A stretch of DNA of 64,000 nucleotides from Karalla daura (taxonomy: Eukaryota; Chordata; Actinopteri; Chaetodontiformes; Leiognathidae), in assembly GCA_029224185.1 (NCBI GenBank), contig CM055188.1, positions 16,459,497 to 16,523,496 on the forward strand, in the 5' to 3' direction. The translations under genes and the position numbers were made by a program. Below are positions 49,737 through 62,872 of the stretch, piece by piece. A model generated the notes under the pieces. The model was not told the origin of the DNA and searched no databases. It saw only the letters and a program-made list of their open reading frames with translations. How positions within the stretch are numbered: position 1 is the stretch's first letter; every line of letters begins with the position of its first letter.

Positions 49737-50112
49737 GATCTTTACTTGATCATATCTTTACATATTTTTACTTTGGGCAAGTTCCAAAAAGAAAGACTAT
49801 TAATATATCAGAATATTTTAGGTAAACTGTCAATCAAATCATTATCAAATTCGGGCAAAGAAGACAAAATCTCTTCATCACACTTCAGTTAAAATTTTCT
49901 ATCAGAAATCTCAGTTGCCTGAATATTCATGAAAGACCAAACAGCCCATTCTTCGTCTTTGAAGCCAGGCGTCTATGTGCATTCAAAAGGTTTCATGAAC
50001 GAAAACTCCTCAGAAGAAGTGTCTGATTGTCGGATGAAGGGGAAAAGTTTAATCTCTCCCCTTTTCTTCTCTCCCTCTCCTCCTCCTCCTCCTCCTCTCT
50101 CCCTCTCCACAG

Positions 50113-50278
50113 GTTTACGTGGATGTGGTGCATCAGGTAGACCATGCCCTTCACCTGCGCCTGCTTCTGTGGCCTAAATGGCTTCTGCCGCAGACGAAAG
50201 AAGAAGAAAATGGAGCAAGTGGAGGTAGAGGAGGGTGATAAGGTGGAGGAATGCAGGGATCAAGAGACAGAGGTGTGA
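50113..50278 (+). CDS. Candidate exon with a 44-residue ORF (Cys-rich, polybasic, C-terminal PDZ-ligand-like)
   Basis: A strong acceptor precedes the exon: about 50 nt almost purely pyrimidine, ending CTCTCCACAG at 50,112. ATG at 50,144 has A at -3 and an in-frame TAG two codons upstream, so the frame is self-contained to TGA at 50,276-50,278. Residues 1-15 are MPFTCACFCGLNGFC, with four cysteines, as in palmitoylated N-termini. Residues 16-22 are the basic patch RRRKKKK. Residues 24-43 are mainly acidic. The end is ETEV, which fits the class I PDZ ligand pattern (T/S)-x-V. I do not recognise the protein; membrane attachment and PDZ binding are inferred from motifs. A 44-codon ORF can arise by chance, and the exon could instead be spliced onward before the stop. 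Confidence 0.35.
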
Positions 50279-53200
50279 CTACAGAGCCCTCAGCCATCAA
50301 TTCCCTCATCTTTCCTGGGGCTTTATCCTTAAACAGCTTGGAATGGCCACCCTGTTAAATGCTGCTCAGTGCACGCTGTCAGACAAGTACTGTATGGGAA
50401 TGTAATTTCAGTAAACACAGACTTTTATTGAATATTTATAACTATTTGGTGATTATCGATCTGGATATCGGGTTTCCCCCTGTGGTGCTGCTTACTCCAA
50501 ACCTTTTAAACTGCTGGAAGTCAACAACATTCTTGAGCCATATATTTAAGCTGAATCAGATTGATTATTATAAAGGCCTGTGTATGCTGAGCACATTACC
50601 CAACCCTGCAGCAATCTGATTTTCCCCTGGCAGCTGACTGAGAACTTTGCTTTTGCTGATGTGTTTGCAAAAAAGAAATTCTTATCTGTCTGATTCATGT
50701 CTTGCCAAAGCTGGTAAACTGTATAAGGTGTGGAGACATGTCGGGCCCTAGAAATCCATTATTTCTCTCAGTTCCACCTCTCAGTGATGCCGCTGTCTTC
50801 GCCTTCTCCTCCTTAATCGCAGCTCCACAGAGACTGAACTGGAACCAAATCTTGCAGAGCTCCTCTCCTACCTGCTTTATGTCAGATCAACTTAGTGAAA
50901 ACTTCAGCCGACTGAGAAAGTGTACAGTAATTTCCAAAGTCACCCACGGAGGGTTGAAGCCCATCTCGGTTTTCACGCTGAGCTGGACCCAATCTAAAGC
51001 TGAGCAGCTGTCCAATCAGCAGCTTAGCTGGAGTGTGAAGATAGGAGTCAAGGGTTGGAATGAGCAACCAGGCTTGTGAGGAGTGTCTCCTCCAACTGCC
51101 GTAGCATCTCTGTCTCATTAATAGGCTGCCGAATAATTACAAACAAACACACCGATGTAGACCCATCAATTAATGTCCCCAGGGCGGGAGAGGAGAGCCT
51201 GTCCATAAATGCCAACACAGTGTGCTTCCAGCTGTCACCTGTGTGAGTGTATAGCACTGAAAATGTGTGCTTGTGTTCTTCTCTGGTGCAACAATAGACA
51301 ATCAAACCTGAAACAAGTGGTTAAGATATCTATTCATCCACTATAAAACCGCCTTTTTCAGAATGTGCACCAAGGCACAAAGACACACGGGTGCACACCC
51401 AGGTCTCATTAGCGTGTGTGATTATGCATGGCACGTCCAGTCAGGCAGTGGAGATGTAATTAACCTTTTCCAGCAGGAAACAGATGCCTGGATGTCACAC
51501 ACAGACACACACAATGACATACACGCGCAGAGACACACACACGTCTGCTGTCAGGGAAACAAAGCCAACGTCACGGTGTCACGGAAACAAAGCCCCAAAA
51601 GCCGCCTGGCACTCTGTGATAATCCCCTCACGCATATTTACATTCAGGGCTTAGAATGTGCCTCAGTGCCGTTGTCTCCTCCCACCACTGCACTCTGCTC
51701 CAAATCTCCTCCACCTCTGCCCCAGCCTGCCTCCAACCATCCATCTTCTCCACTCCTTTCCATCCACCTTTCAGCCTGCCATTGGATTCACCCGTTTCCA
51801 ATAGTATTGGAAGTACTCCTTCATCTTTAACATCTCACCCAGCGGCCTTTTTCCTCATTGGGTTTCTGTGTTTATCAGTGGTTCAACAAAGGCAGGTACA
51901 TGGCCTTGCGTGGCAATTCCCATAGATTAGCCTGCCGGTCTCTCCAACACTGAATATCAGAGATTTCTTCAGGCGGACAAAAAGCTGCTTTATGACATAT
52001 TAATGGACGGCCCTGATTGTGTCTGGTGGTGTGTCTGTGCCGCTGTGGAATAGATTGTCTATTTACTCATTCTCCCACCACAAGCAGTGAAATGAGACAA
52101 AACTGAAGCCATTTCACAGTGTAGAGCACCTATTATGATTCACTGTGTTACAACGCAATCTTAATGAGAAAGGGAGAGAATGAGAAGAGGGGTTAGTTTA
52201 GTCTCGAAGAGGAAGAGAGAAAGAGACGGTTAATGAGAGTGTGAGTTGGATATGGAAGAGCGGGGCGAATGCTAGACAGAGCAGTCATGTTAATTGGCTA
52301 CAGTGGATAACTTTCTGAGGCAAAGGATGAATGTGTGTGTGTGTGTGCGCGCACATACTTGTGGTGGGGGCACAGAAAAAAAGAACAGCCTGATCTGTCT
52401 GCGTTACACTCATTTAACGCTCCCTCCATTTCACCCCTTTAATGAGAGGAATATTCGCTCCAGTAATGGTGAAAGACTTGAAATTGGTAACGATTTGTTG
52501 CGCATACACACTCGGAGGTGCTGAGCTGGGGCGGGGGTGCGTTTTCCCTCAAGCACCACTATGCAGTCCTTTATGGATCATGGCAATTTTCTGGGATTGT
52601 AACTCAAGGACAAACAGCTAAAAATAGAGAGGTGGTGCACGGTTCTTGTGACAGTGGGGAGGGGGAGGAGGTGTGTGCTTTTGTGTGTGTGTGTGTGGGT
52701 GGGTGGGGATGGCGAAAATGAGTCCTGTCGCATTAGATTTGGGTCAGAAACGAGGGGAGAGCCGGGGAAGTGGAGAGTGTTACAGACGGTGGTAAGATTC
52801 ATCATTCGTTGCACGCTGCAACCTCTCGCCCATCTCCTCCGACATCTCAGCACCCTCACCCTTCTCTGCTTAAAGGTGGTAAACTGCAGGAGAGACAAAG
52901 GAGATGTAGTACGGTGAAAACAAACCAGGGAGAGATTAATGCATAATGGGAGACAAAAAAGAGCCTGAACCAGTACTCCTGTAGATAATATTATAATATT
53001 AATATATGCTTTTCTATCTATGGCTCTGGCTGTGTAATGAGGACATACATAAATTCATACCATGAAAGCTCCCAGTTGGATCCCAGATTCCACTGGTAGG
53101 GCTGTGAGTTTGTAGCTTGAAGGAATAGTGGGACATTTTCAGAGCAGAGTTCATTTGCTGTCTTATCGATGAAGTGAATGGCACCTTTATCCTGTCAGTG

Positions 53201-56200
53201 CATGTTCATTGCATTGAGGTAGAGCTCAAAGCAAGTATTGATTAGCTTAGCATAAAGATAGGAAGTTATAGGAATGACCATGAATTTCCTTTAATAATTC
53301 CTTTATCTAATGGAGAAGTGTTCTGGTTTGTTTCAGCATATGAAGATGCTGAATTTCAAAAACCTGGACACTAACTTCTAACCATAAAACGAGGAGTCAT
53401 ATCCTTATTCCTAAGCTCAGAAGATGAGCTTTTCAAACTCTGAGGAAAGGAAAATAAATGGCAGTTCTTGCAACCTATTAAGCCATTTAAAAACCCTCAT
53501 CAATTTCACGGTGTCCCATATTAGTCTAGTAACCACATATGTCAATATGATTCTAATAAACAATTATTGTTGCCTGCCATTGAACTTTTCTTTGAGACTC
53601 TTTTTTTACTTACTTCTACCATGCAAATCTTTGAGAAATTATCTTTTAAAAAATTGACACTATATCACAGCTTCTGAACAAACCTACCATCAAGTAGGGA
53701 TCAATGTAGGTAATGGTAGTGAAAATGGTAGTGAAAGCAATGAAATCTGATGTTGTTAGAACGTTTTGATAGGGAAAGACTTGTCTTCCAGTTGCCTGTT
53801 GTACCTGCATTACTTTCTGTTGCACACATTTGCTCTGTTTTCCTAATGAAGAGGAACATAATGGTCCCACCATGGCTAATTAGGAGGACTAAGATGCAGA
53901 GTATTGATAGGCTGGTGATGCAGTCAGGAGGGAGGTGACAAGCTGACCACTTGGAGCTTGGAGAGGAGATTAAAAACAACCATTGGAGGAGGAGAGAGAT
54001 ATATAGCGTAATGGAGACTATAATGGGTTTTGTCAGGAACACCTGTCAGGGTCAAGTTAAAACGGCTGTAGTCAGGGAAGAAGAGACGGATGAGAGGATG
54101 CAAGAGAAGAAAAAGGGCCAATTGGAGTCAGGATCCCGGTGAGGAGAGGCCCTCATTCATGCCAACTTCACTTTATTGCCAATTTGTGCCAGTCTACCGA
54201 AATCAAATGTCAATATGGATTACAAGCAGACACACAAATGTCGCTGATTGGCGAGTGCTAACCAGCTAAAAGCACCCACACACATCCAATCACACACATG
54301 TACACTCACACTGACAACCCACCTATGCTGGCTGATTGGACACATTGAGGCCATAACAAGGTGTCCACAGTGAAGCTCCAAACTGCATGATTGGAGTATA
54401 AAACTGCCACCGTTAAATATCTAATTCTCCCTCGTGTCTAGATGGTAATAAGGTGCCATACTGATTAGATTGAAGCCTGCTGTGCCAACCTCGAGCCTGT
54501 GCCATGTTCATTACCAACCTTCGCCCACCAACCGCAGCAAATCCTATCTCAATTCACGGGAATGCAATTCTGACACCCTCAAGAGATGAGGCTGATGCTT
54601 GAGGAGTGATGAAAGTACGCTGACACTGGTGATGATGATTGAGTGATAAAAATGTATTTGGTTAATCAAGACAACAAGTTCAAATTGACAAAAACCAAAT
54701 TAAAGATTACAAAAAAATAGAAATCAAGGTTGTCTTCTTAGAATTTCATCTGAAGAACTTTGCATCAATGTCATTGTGCCTTGAAGTTGGTATATATAAA
54801 CAGAGGTATGCTCCAAAAAATCAAAATGATCAAAATCATACTTTGACTTTAGTTTCTGAATCAGATGGAGTGATGGAAATCAAAACATGATGTTTTTTTA
54901 CTAATCTGCTCCATAGTCTAATCATCACAAAAACAGTACCCAGTACCGATCTGAAGTGATGTTCCCCTCACACATAGCTCACTGCATTTCCTCTCAGTCA
55001 ACATGATCCACCTATGACTACAGTGTCCTCTCCTATCTCCATGCACACACTTATCTGAGGCAGGGTCATTTTCAGACCACCGCATGTTTTTTTTTTTTCT
55101 GCAAGGTGCATACATCTGTATCTGCTGTTTCAAGGAAAGACAGTAAGTCACTACTGAGACATGTGGAAGTCTTACATTGACCCTAAGGCCTAGCATGAGC
55201 CTTGTACATGCCAATATCTATCATGTGAAGTTGGGAGAAATTCTCAAACATAAAATTTGTTTAACAGTCATGGCCTGTTGAATAGATTTGAAAATATCCA
55301 GTAAATAAAACATAAAAAAATAATAATTTTGATTATGTTCCCTCCTGCCTCTCTCTGGTCTTTGCTGTGGACAAATTAAACATAATCTTGAAATAGCGCT
55401 TGTGTTGCTGCAGGGTGACAGGAGAGTCAGTTTAGTTGATCATTTTGCTATTAATAGCTTAATGTTTAATATTATACTCTTGTGCACTAGATATTGCTCT
55501 TTTTTCATAGTTTCTGTAAATACTCACCAGGTGTCTCTTTGTGGAATATAGTGTTCACTGCCAGTTTGGGATAGCATAGCAACTGAGCTTGATAGAGGAA
55601 AATGAAAGAATGTAATAAAGGTAATAATTACATTGCTTACAAATAAGCAGCATAGCCAGCAATGCCAGCTTCGGTCCACTTTGGTGCTGGAAAGCTCATG
55701 CAGAGTTTAGCTTGGATTTTAGTGGTTAATAATTAAAGAAGTTTCTAATCAAAATAGGTGCTATGTTTTTCATATGAAGTTCTCCTCAGAAATTTCAATA
55801 ACTGATTCAGCAAGTCATGTAATGCTTTTGTCTATTTAACATTTGGCTTTTAAATGGAATGGGATATACACTGAGTTGTGTTTGCAGCTGAACAGATAGG
55901 AAATTTTCTTGTTGGCCAAAGGCTGTAAACAGGTCAGTTGTTTCAAGAACCTGATGCTAAATCGCAGTCATCGTTGGGAGTTAAGTCAATTCCTTAGCCA
56001 GTTTTTCCTTAGTCTCTTCTTTTCATCCTGCCCCAACCCCCTGTTCCCCTTCACAGACTTGCACTTCCATCAGAGCTGGTCGATAACGCAGCAGGTATTG
56101 AGCAGTGGCTGTAGTCTAAATGAGAGTTTGATTTCTCAGGGGATGTTTGGCCCTGTAACAATGGCATTGAGTCACCATCAGAGACCCCTCCGCCAAGTGC

Positions 56201-57251
56201 TCGTTGATGACGTTCATGTGTATGTGCAGGCACGCACTTTAAACACCTTTTGATTTAGCTGTGCTGAGGAACAATACTTTTCATTATAGACTGATGACAT
56301 TCATTAAGAGGAATTCAGTCGGGCCACTAATGAGTTGATCCTCCTCTTGAACACCTCATTCTCCTTGAAAAACAATGAAGCGTGGCTTCACATAAACACG
56401 CAAACACACAGAGGGAGTTCTTCTCCCAACTGCACCGTGAGTCAGTTGTCAGAATAGGAGATTGTGGCAGAGAGCATACCTGCTCAAACTGAAAATACAC
56501 TTTGACTTGTTTGAGCTAGTACGCAGTATTTACTGTACTAAGTCATTGTCTATACCAATATAGAGCCTGTGCCTTCAGTCCATTCTTTGGTCAAAGCTTG
56601 TGACATTACAGAAAGTCTATCTTTGCTCTGTATTTGTTATACATTATTGTTGTTCCAGTTTTCAAACCACTTTTTATTTTTTGACTGGATTTGTGTTTGC
56701 TGTTTGTAGCATCTTAAATGGTGCACTTGTATGATGCCATCTCTTCCTTTTGGAGGTTGCATTTTATTCCTATCTTTGGGCCTTTGTGGTGAAGGTGCAA
56801 GCAGAGCAAGAGGTATAGAGTGAAAACGGGAGAGGAAGGCAGGATCTTTGACAGAAAACATTCACAAATAGCCTAGAGATACATAAATATGAGGTCAGAG
56901 AGTATCTCAGTGGGAGACAGAGGTGGAAATAGGAGAGAGGGCCTGAGAGTGAGAGCAGGAGAAAGACAGATATACCACATCAGAAAGGTTGTCTCTCATT
57001 GACAAGCTTTCACTCTGCTCAGGATGCCACCAATCAATGCTTTAGCACAGCGGGGCATACACAAACACACTTATCCGCAAGGTATTCAGTGTATGTGTGT
57101 GTGCTGAAAGTGAGCGTGTGCCAGCGGTCTGTGTGCTGCAGGAGAGTGTGTGTTTGAAATGCAGGACACGTCAAGAATCCTAGGGAGCTCCTTTTGCAGC
57201 AAAGCCTCATTAAAGAGACTCTTGCCTTAAAGCAAGGATATACTGCCGGAC
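50279..57251. other. No recognisable gene
   Basis: Long stretch with few repeats. A 40-nt exon-like piece at 56,059-56,098 has a good acceptor (CCCCTTCACAG) but a weak donor (CAG/GTATTG). If 50,113-50,278 is the last coding exon, the start of this stretch would be its 3' UTR. Confidence 0.45.
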
Positions 57252-57269
57252 CACACACACACACACACG

Positions 57270-57340
<71 letters not shown>
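57252..57340. repeat. (AC)n microsatellite
   Basis: AC tract of about 88 bp with one ACGAAC interruption near 57,270. Confidence 0.97.
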
Positions 57341-57342
<2 letters not shown>

Positions 57343-57351
57343 AACACCAAC

Positions 57352-57451
57352 ACAAGAGATTCACTCAGAACTAACAGAAAATGATGCACAAGCAGAGGCA
57401 TCTCTGGACAAATCGAATGGAAGTCTCTGTGAAGAAATGAATGTGGAGTGA
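57352..57451 (+). other. Possible terminal coding segment before a poly(A) signal cluster
   Basis: After the AC tract the plus-strand frame reads QEIHSELTENDAQAEASLDK and then SNGSLCEEMNVE and a stop (TGA, 57,449-57,451). The acidic, non-repetitive composition differs from its surroundings, and an AATAAA follows at 57,564. An acceptor (CAACACAAG/A) would lie in the CA repeat and is weak. The product is not recognised. Confidence 0.15.
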
Positions 57452-57506
57452 GATGGGAAGTAAATGTGGTGAGGTAAATGTCCTCCACTACATGACCCCC
57501 CCCCCA

Positions 57507-57541
<35 letters not shown>

Positions 57542-57548
57542 CTCTCTC
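57507..57548. repeat. (C)n(AC)n(TC)n microsatellite
   Basis: A C-run of about 10, an AC tract of about 30 bp, then TCTCTCTC. Confidence 0.9.
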
Positions 57549-57563
57549 CTCATTTTCCATGTG

Positions 57564-58083
57564 AATAAAGTTTAATTTATCTACTGCCAACCCCTCCCCC
57601 GCCCCACTGTAATATTATATTCATGTATATTTGATTGTGTCAACTCTATGGAGATTGGCTATGCTGTATCTTGTGTGCCTTTTAAAAATGCATCTATGAA
57701 TAAATAATGTCTGTATCTGCTGATTGAAAAAGCCATATTGCCAGAAAGCCATGATGAAATGATAATGTAATATCTGTCCCTGTATTGAATAAAGCGAAGC
57801 ACTCTTCATCCTTTCTTTTTTTTCCCTAAATTCTAGTAGTAAATGAAACTCAAAGCTCTGCAACTGCATTTTACACTGCCTGATGATATTTTCCTGTATG
57901 ATTTTGCTGCACTGCTGAGTGTGTTTTAATAAAGAGAGAGCCTCTTTCTATACATCTGAGTGTTGTGTGGTTGTTTGGAGTTATTAATAAAGAGGTGCGA
58001 GCTGTTTCCCAGAGCGACTCCCCTGCTAATTGACAGTGATAGCAGAGGCCTGTCTCCTGGGCTGATGTAGGGAGCCTAATAAA
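57564..58083 (+). promoter_or_regulatory. Cluster of five AATAAA polyadenylation signals
   Basis: AATAAA occurs at 57,564, 57,788, 57,928, 57,986 and 58,078, all on the plus strand. The signal at 57,928 is followed about 30 nt later by a GT-rich block (TGTTGTGTGGTTGTTTGGAG), the usual arrangement of a vertebrate cleavage and polyadenylation site. This suggests, without proof, that a plus-strand transcript ends here. Confidence 0.35.
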
Positions 58084-60151
58084 GATGCATTACTACGAGA
58101 ATGTGAGAATGATGCAGATTGCATGGCCCCCTCCCTCCCTGCCCCTCCTCTCTGCCATCACCACCTCCCTCCAATGTCCTCCTCCTCCTCCTCCTCACCT
58201 CATGCAAGCTGATTAAACTGACAAACTGCAGCAAAAAGAGGGAGAGAAGGAGTTGTAAATAATGAACAAGGAATGAGTAGAAGCAATAGTCACTATGAAA
58301 GGTGAGAGAAGAGGTGGGGTAACCAACTCAGCCTTTAAACAATGAAAGAAATCTCGTTAAGGAAAACTTTGTGCCTAGTGAATAAAATTTTAAGATTGAC
58401 ACGGCCTGCTAAGTTTCACAAATGGTTTCAAGCTAAAGGCTCTGCCTACTCTGTGAACCCATGGAGTCGCTACTGTAAATAAAACAAACATGAACACATA
58501 CATGCACACATGCACTTGATAGCCAACTGCTGCTGCTCGTGGCTTTGATATGCTCTCATTAGCATAGCAACAGCAAGCTGACCATCCGCAAGGGATACTG
58601 TAACCCAGGCAACCAGAGTTGGCCAGTCCAACTATGGGAACCAGAGGCACAAAAGAAGCTCTCCTCCCAGTCTCCATGGGCAAACATGCTGCAAACATTT
58701 GCATCAATGGGCAAGAGCAATAATTTGTAACTGTGACCGTCAGTGAGCAGCATTTTTGTGTAATTTTTCTGCAACCACTTTTAAGTTCTGTACAGCAGGC
58801 TATCCATCAGCACACAGAAAGTCAGACGTAACCATGTGTGAGATAGTGAATTCAAGCTACACTTTATTTTTTTATGCACGCTATTTTTTTTATTCACGGC
58901 TGAGTACAGCCAAATAAACAACAATAGGATATCAGTGAAGCCCAAAATGTGTAGAATCACAATGGCAGAGAATACTTTAACATCTCCTGTTTTAAATGGT
59001 CAGCTGTGTCGGATGTGTTTTCCTTGTTTCTTTTTCCTTGTTTCTTTTTCTTTTTTCACTGCCAACATTGAAACTCTTACATTATACTCTGTAAGGTTGA
59101 CTGGGTTTTTGGGACCCAAACACAAGAAAAACTGAGGGCTGAGCAGAGCTTTAAGAGATTTATACTGAGTGCTGCATTCAATCCTTTTTGACAAAAAAAG
59201 TCAAAACAAGAAAACAAAAATAGAAGTCAAATCCAAGGATCTGTGAAAAGAGCACACACACGAAAACATGGATCACAGCAGAGAGATATACAGGGATAGA
59301 TACAGGGAGATGAGGAGAACATAAACATAGAACAGACTGACAAAGAACTAATCAAAAGGACAAGACTTTAAGACCCACATGAGAAATCAAGATCACAAGA
59401 TGTAGATGGGAAGACAGAGGAAGGAAAGGGCCTGATTGTTGGGGTGTCATTCTTGCAACAGGGCAGGAAAACACAGGTCAGGTGTGTACGAGTTTAAAAA
59501 AATACTAGACAGGATGCAAAGTTTAATTTACAGAGGATATATGAACTTAATCCTAGTTAGATAAAAAAAAGTAAGTACCACATCATATTAATGTATATCT
59601 CCATTGAGTCCAGGGTATGCACCACAGTCTTCAAGCAGATGGGCATGCCTGAGACACCTCCTACCGGGAACTCATTTAAGCCATTTCTATTTCACAGTCA
59701 GATTACATTAAGTTGCCAGGAAACCAACATAGTGATCCCTAAAATCACTGCTACTTTCCAAGAAGAAATACCCTGCACATACCATAAATATAACCTCTTG
59801 CAAATACCTATTTTTATCCAAGCAATACGTTCTTCGAATTGGGTGGGACATTGTAATAATGTCTCTGGCCCTGCTTACTCTCCATACACCTCAAACATAG
59901 TTCCTGCACTGGCAGATGGAACAGTGTCAGTTTCTCTCCATCACTTGGCATGAAAACCTTGCAGAGTTGTTGAAATGCATATGCTGGATCCTGCACAGAT
60001 GGATACCTCTCACTGGCAATTTTATTCCACCTGCCGAATACACACGCATGCGGATGGGAAGTGGAGGTGGTTGTGCTGTAATTAATTATATTCCAGCATA
60101 TCAAACTGTGTTTTCTGAGTATCTCAGCATATGTGTGTGTGTGTGTTTGGA

Positions 60152-60164
60152 GGGGGGGGGGGGG
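60152..60164. repeat. G13 homopolymer after a TG run
   Basis: A (TG)n tract (60,131-60,146) followed by TTTGGA and 13 consecutive G. Confidence 0.95.
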
Positions 60165-60600
60165 CAATTGAGTGGGCACAATGACTAGCTGCATAGCTGT
60201 TTGTGTTAACTTAATAGAGAAATACAAGCTGTACATGGATCTTCTAATAATAGAGGCATGAACAGATTGGAGAATCCTCTGCAGAAGCAGAAGTGCTTTA
60301 ACGACATCTCTGAGTAAGCAAAGAGACGGTGGGAGATTGGAGGTGGAGGAGGAAAAGTTGAGATGATGAGGGAGAAAAATAGTAAATTTGATTTGTTTTT
60401 TACCCTCTCTTTGTGTGGTGTGGTGGTGCTGTTTTAGATGCTGTTACAGGGATGTAGTCGTTTTTTAGTGCAGCATTTGTCTCTTTGGTCTTTGTGCGCA
60501 GTTTTGAGCAGAACCTCTGCAGGCCTCCCAAAGACACAGCTCTTTAATGAGCATATCGATCTGTGTTTCTCACACCTTTATTTCCCACATAGAAGATAAA

Positions 60601-60672
60601 TAGAGAGAAAGAAAGAAAAAAGAAAGAAAGAAAGAGAGAGAGCGAGAGAAAGAGAGAGAAAGAGAGAGAGGC
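60601..60672. repeat. (GAAA)n/(GA)n purine tract
   Basis: GAAAGAAAGAAA passing into GAGAGAGAGCGAGAGAAAGA. The minus-strand 'SLSLSLALSLSF' ORF is the repeat. Confidence 0.95.
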
Positions 60673-60868
60673 AACAATGAACAAGAAAGAGAAAGGGGTG
60701 CTCAGAAGAGACGAAAGCTTTAGAAAAGCTTTTTCTCTCTGAAGACCGCAGGGGAGTCGGCTTTGTGTCTGTAAAATTCAATTTACCTTTTCACAGATGG
60801 GCTACACTATGGCTGGTATTGAGGTGCACAACTCATAAGCCATTCTGAATGTTTCTGTGCACGCGCAC

Positions 60869-60972
60869 GTGTGTGTGTGTGTGTGTGTGCACATGTGTGT
60901 TTCCTCCTTGCACACCCATGCATGCTTGTGTGTGCTTCTGTGGATGTGTAAATGCAGGTGCTTGTATGCTCA

Positions 60973-61017
<45 letters not shown>

Positions 61018-61047
61018 ACGCGCATGTGTGTGTGTGATTGTGTGTGA
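60869..61047. repeat. (TG)n microsatellites, three tracts
   Basis: TG tracts at about 60,869-60,888, 60,976-61,017 (pure) and 61,025-61,047, with CGCGC next to them. All 'VCVCV' ORFs here are translated repeat. Confidence 0.95.
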
Positions 61048-62763
61048 TCAGAGAGTAAAGTAGCAGTGTAAGCCACCCTGGTGTGAACCTGGGTTTTTTT
61101 TCTTAGAGCTCCGTCTCGCTCCAGTCACTTTTCTGCATCACATTACCTCTTTACCTCCGCCCACCCAGCACCACAGACAGAGCGGGAGGAAAAGAAAAAC
61201 ATCAAAGACAGCCAATGAGACTGTTGTAGCCACTTAAATCACTAGAATGTGACTTCTTTGTTGACCTAAAGGAGTATACAGTCAATACTTCACAGATTTT
61301 TGCATGAGGAGCTGTTCCCAGCTTCAGTGCTGCATTTCAGCAAACGCTGTTGAGTGATAATAACACTCTGTGTCAGCAGAATATCCAACTACACTTTGTA
61401 TGCCACTATTGTTCTTTGAAGTGACCAGCGACAGCAACATTTCCTCACAAAATCAATTCTTCAAGACACCTGATTGACTACTGGGTGTGGGCCAAACAAC
61501 AGCTATGCACACTATAAGCCCGTTTGCATTATTGCTAAACCATGAATTATCCTCCACCTGTAAAAAAGTTAAAATGTTGTGTTCATAGGTACTTTTTATT
61601 TGCTGTCTCACTTGTAGTGGCAACAAATTCGGTCTTGATACTGAAAGGGCGTGTGAAAGCCCTATCTTATTCTGTGATGCATTTTGAGCAAATTCAGACC
61701 AGGATAGCAGCTTACGAGTGAAGAATTTATATATATTTATGTAGAAGCTGTAGTTATTGGCTTTCCTACACTGTGCTTTGATAACAAGCTTTAATCACAA
61801 GTCAAAGAGTTGTTTCTGTGTTGCCAGAGTCAGGATCAGGGTTGGGTTTTGAACCCGTGAATAGGATGTTGGGAACATACAACTCCTCGATCAACACAGT
61901 AGAACATCAATGCAATTTTGATTCAATGACTTGTATACTTACTCTATGAAAACATTACCAGACACCATCCAATTCAAGGATGAACTTCAAGTTTATATGA
62001 CCTCTCACATTGAATCCAAGAATGTCCTTCACCTCCACATCTTATCTTTTGAGTAATGTCTCTATTCAACAGTTCAGTTGGAAATGTGCTAAAAAAATTG
62101 TTTTCACAACAAGTTAATGAATATGAGCTGGGTGAATGCTACCCCTATAAGTGGGTATAGCTTGTTTTATTCTCTGGGCACTCATCCCATCAGTGCAAAT
62201 TGAGCAGTCCAGGTGTTCTTATAACAGCTGTCATTTGTTGTAAATTTTGCTCAGAGAAAGGACAGAGGAGACAGAAATGGTATTTTGGTAAAACAAAAAA
62301 AGAAAAGTGTTTGGAGGAAGCAAGCAGATGAAGCAGAGGAGGGAAAAACCAGGACTGCTACTGCAAGAGGAGAGGTTGTGGAGGGTAAAGAGAATGTGAT
62401 GACGAAAGTGTGAGAGAGATGAAACAGAGATGAGAGAGAATCAGAAGCATGCATACGACTGGGATTGCTCTGTCAGGTTCCATTAGTTTGACTGATCCTC
62501 CGCCGTTGTTGCATGCTTCTGGTTCATGTTTTTTCTGTATACAAGTTCCATCTGTGTACATGCATGTCATTGTGTGTGTGTTTGTGTGATGTGTGAGAAT
62601 GAGTCTGTCATAATCTGCTCTCCTTACAATGGTTTTAATGAGAAGTAAACTCTCATCAGCACCCAGAAGTCCATACAAACTTAAAGTAACGACCAAAAGA
62701 AGCAGAAGAGTACAGCAGTCTTCACCACCCAACAGTTAATGCGACACTACACTCTCCTCATTC

Positions 62764-62872
62764 CCAGGTAGTGGGGACCCAGAGCAGCTCGACAGGAGCC
62801 ACAGCAACTTCTTTGAAATTTCATTTGAGAAAAGGCAGCCCACTCACATCGACAGAGCAAACGTCAAGGTTG
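62764..62872 (+). other. Possible exon-like segment
   Basis: The acceptor-like CACTCTCCTCATTCCCAG ends at 62,768. In the frame GGT AGT GGG GAC CCA the segment encodes SGDPEQLDRSHSNFFEISFE, then KRQPTHIDRANVK. This has protein-like composition and no stop for more than 60 codons. The only nearby donor is AAG/GTTGAA (weak). The listed longer frame (M at 62,771) is a different frame with low-complexity serine/leucine. Not recognised. Confidence 0.15.

Noticed and set aside
49929..50177. 82-codon plus-strand ORF overlapping the 50.1-kb exon candidate
   Set aside because: It runs through the pyrimidine tract (PPPPPP) and uses a different frame; the acceptor makes this stretch look intronic.
56059..56098. 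Possible 40-nt micro-exon after a strong acceptor
   Set aside because: Donor CAG/GTATTG is poor and nothing supports the frame.
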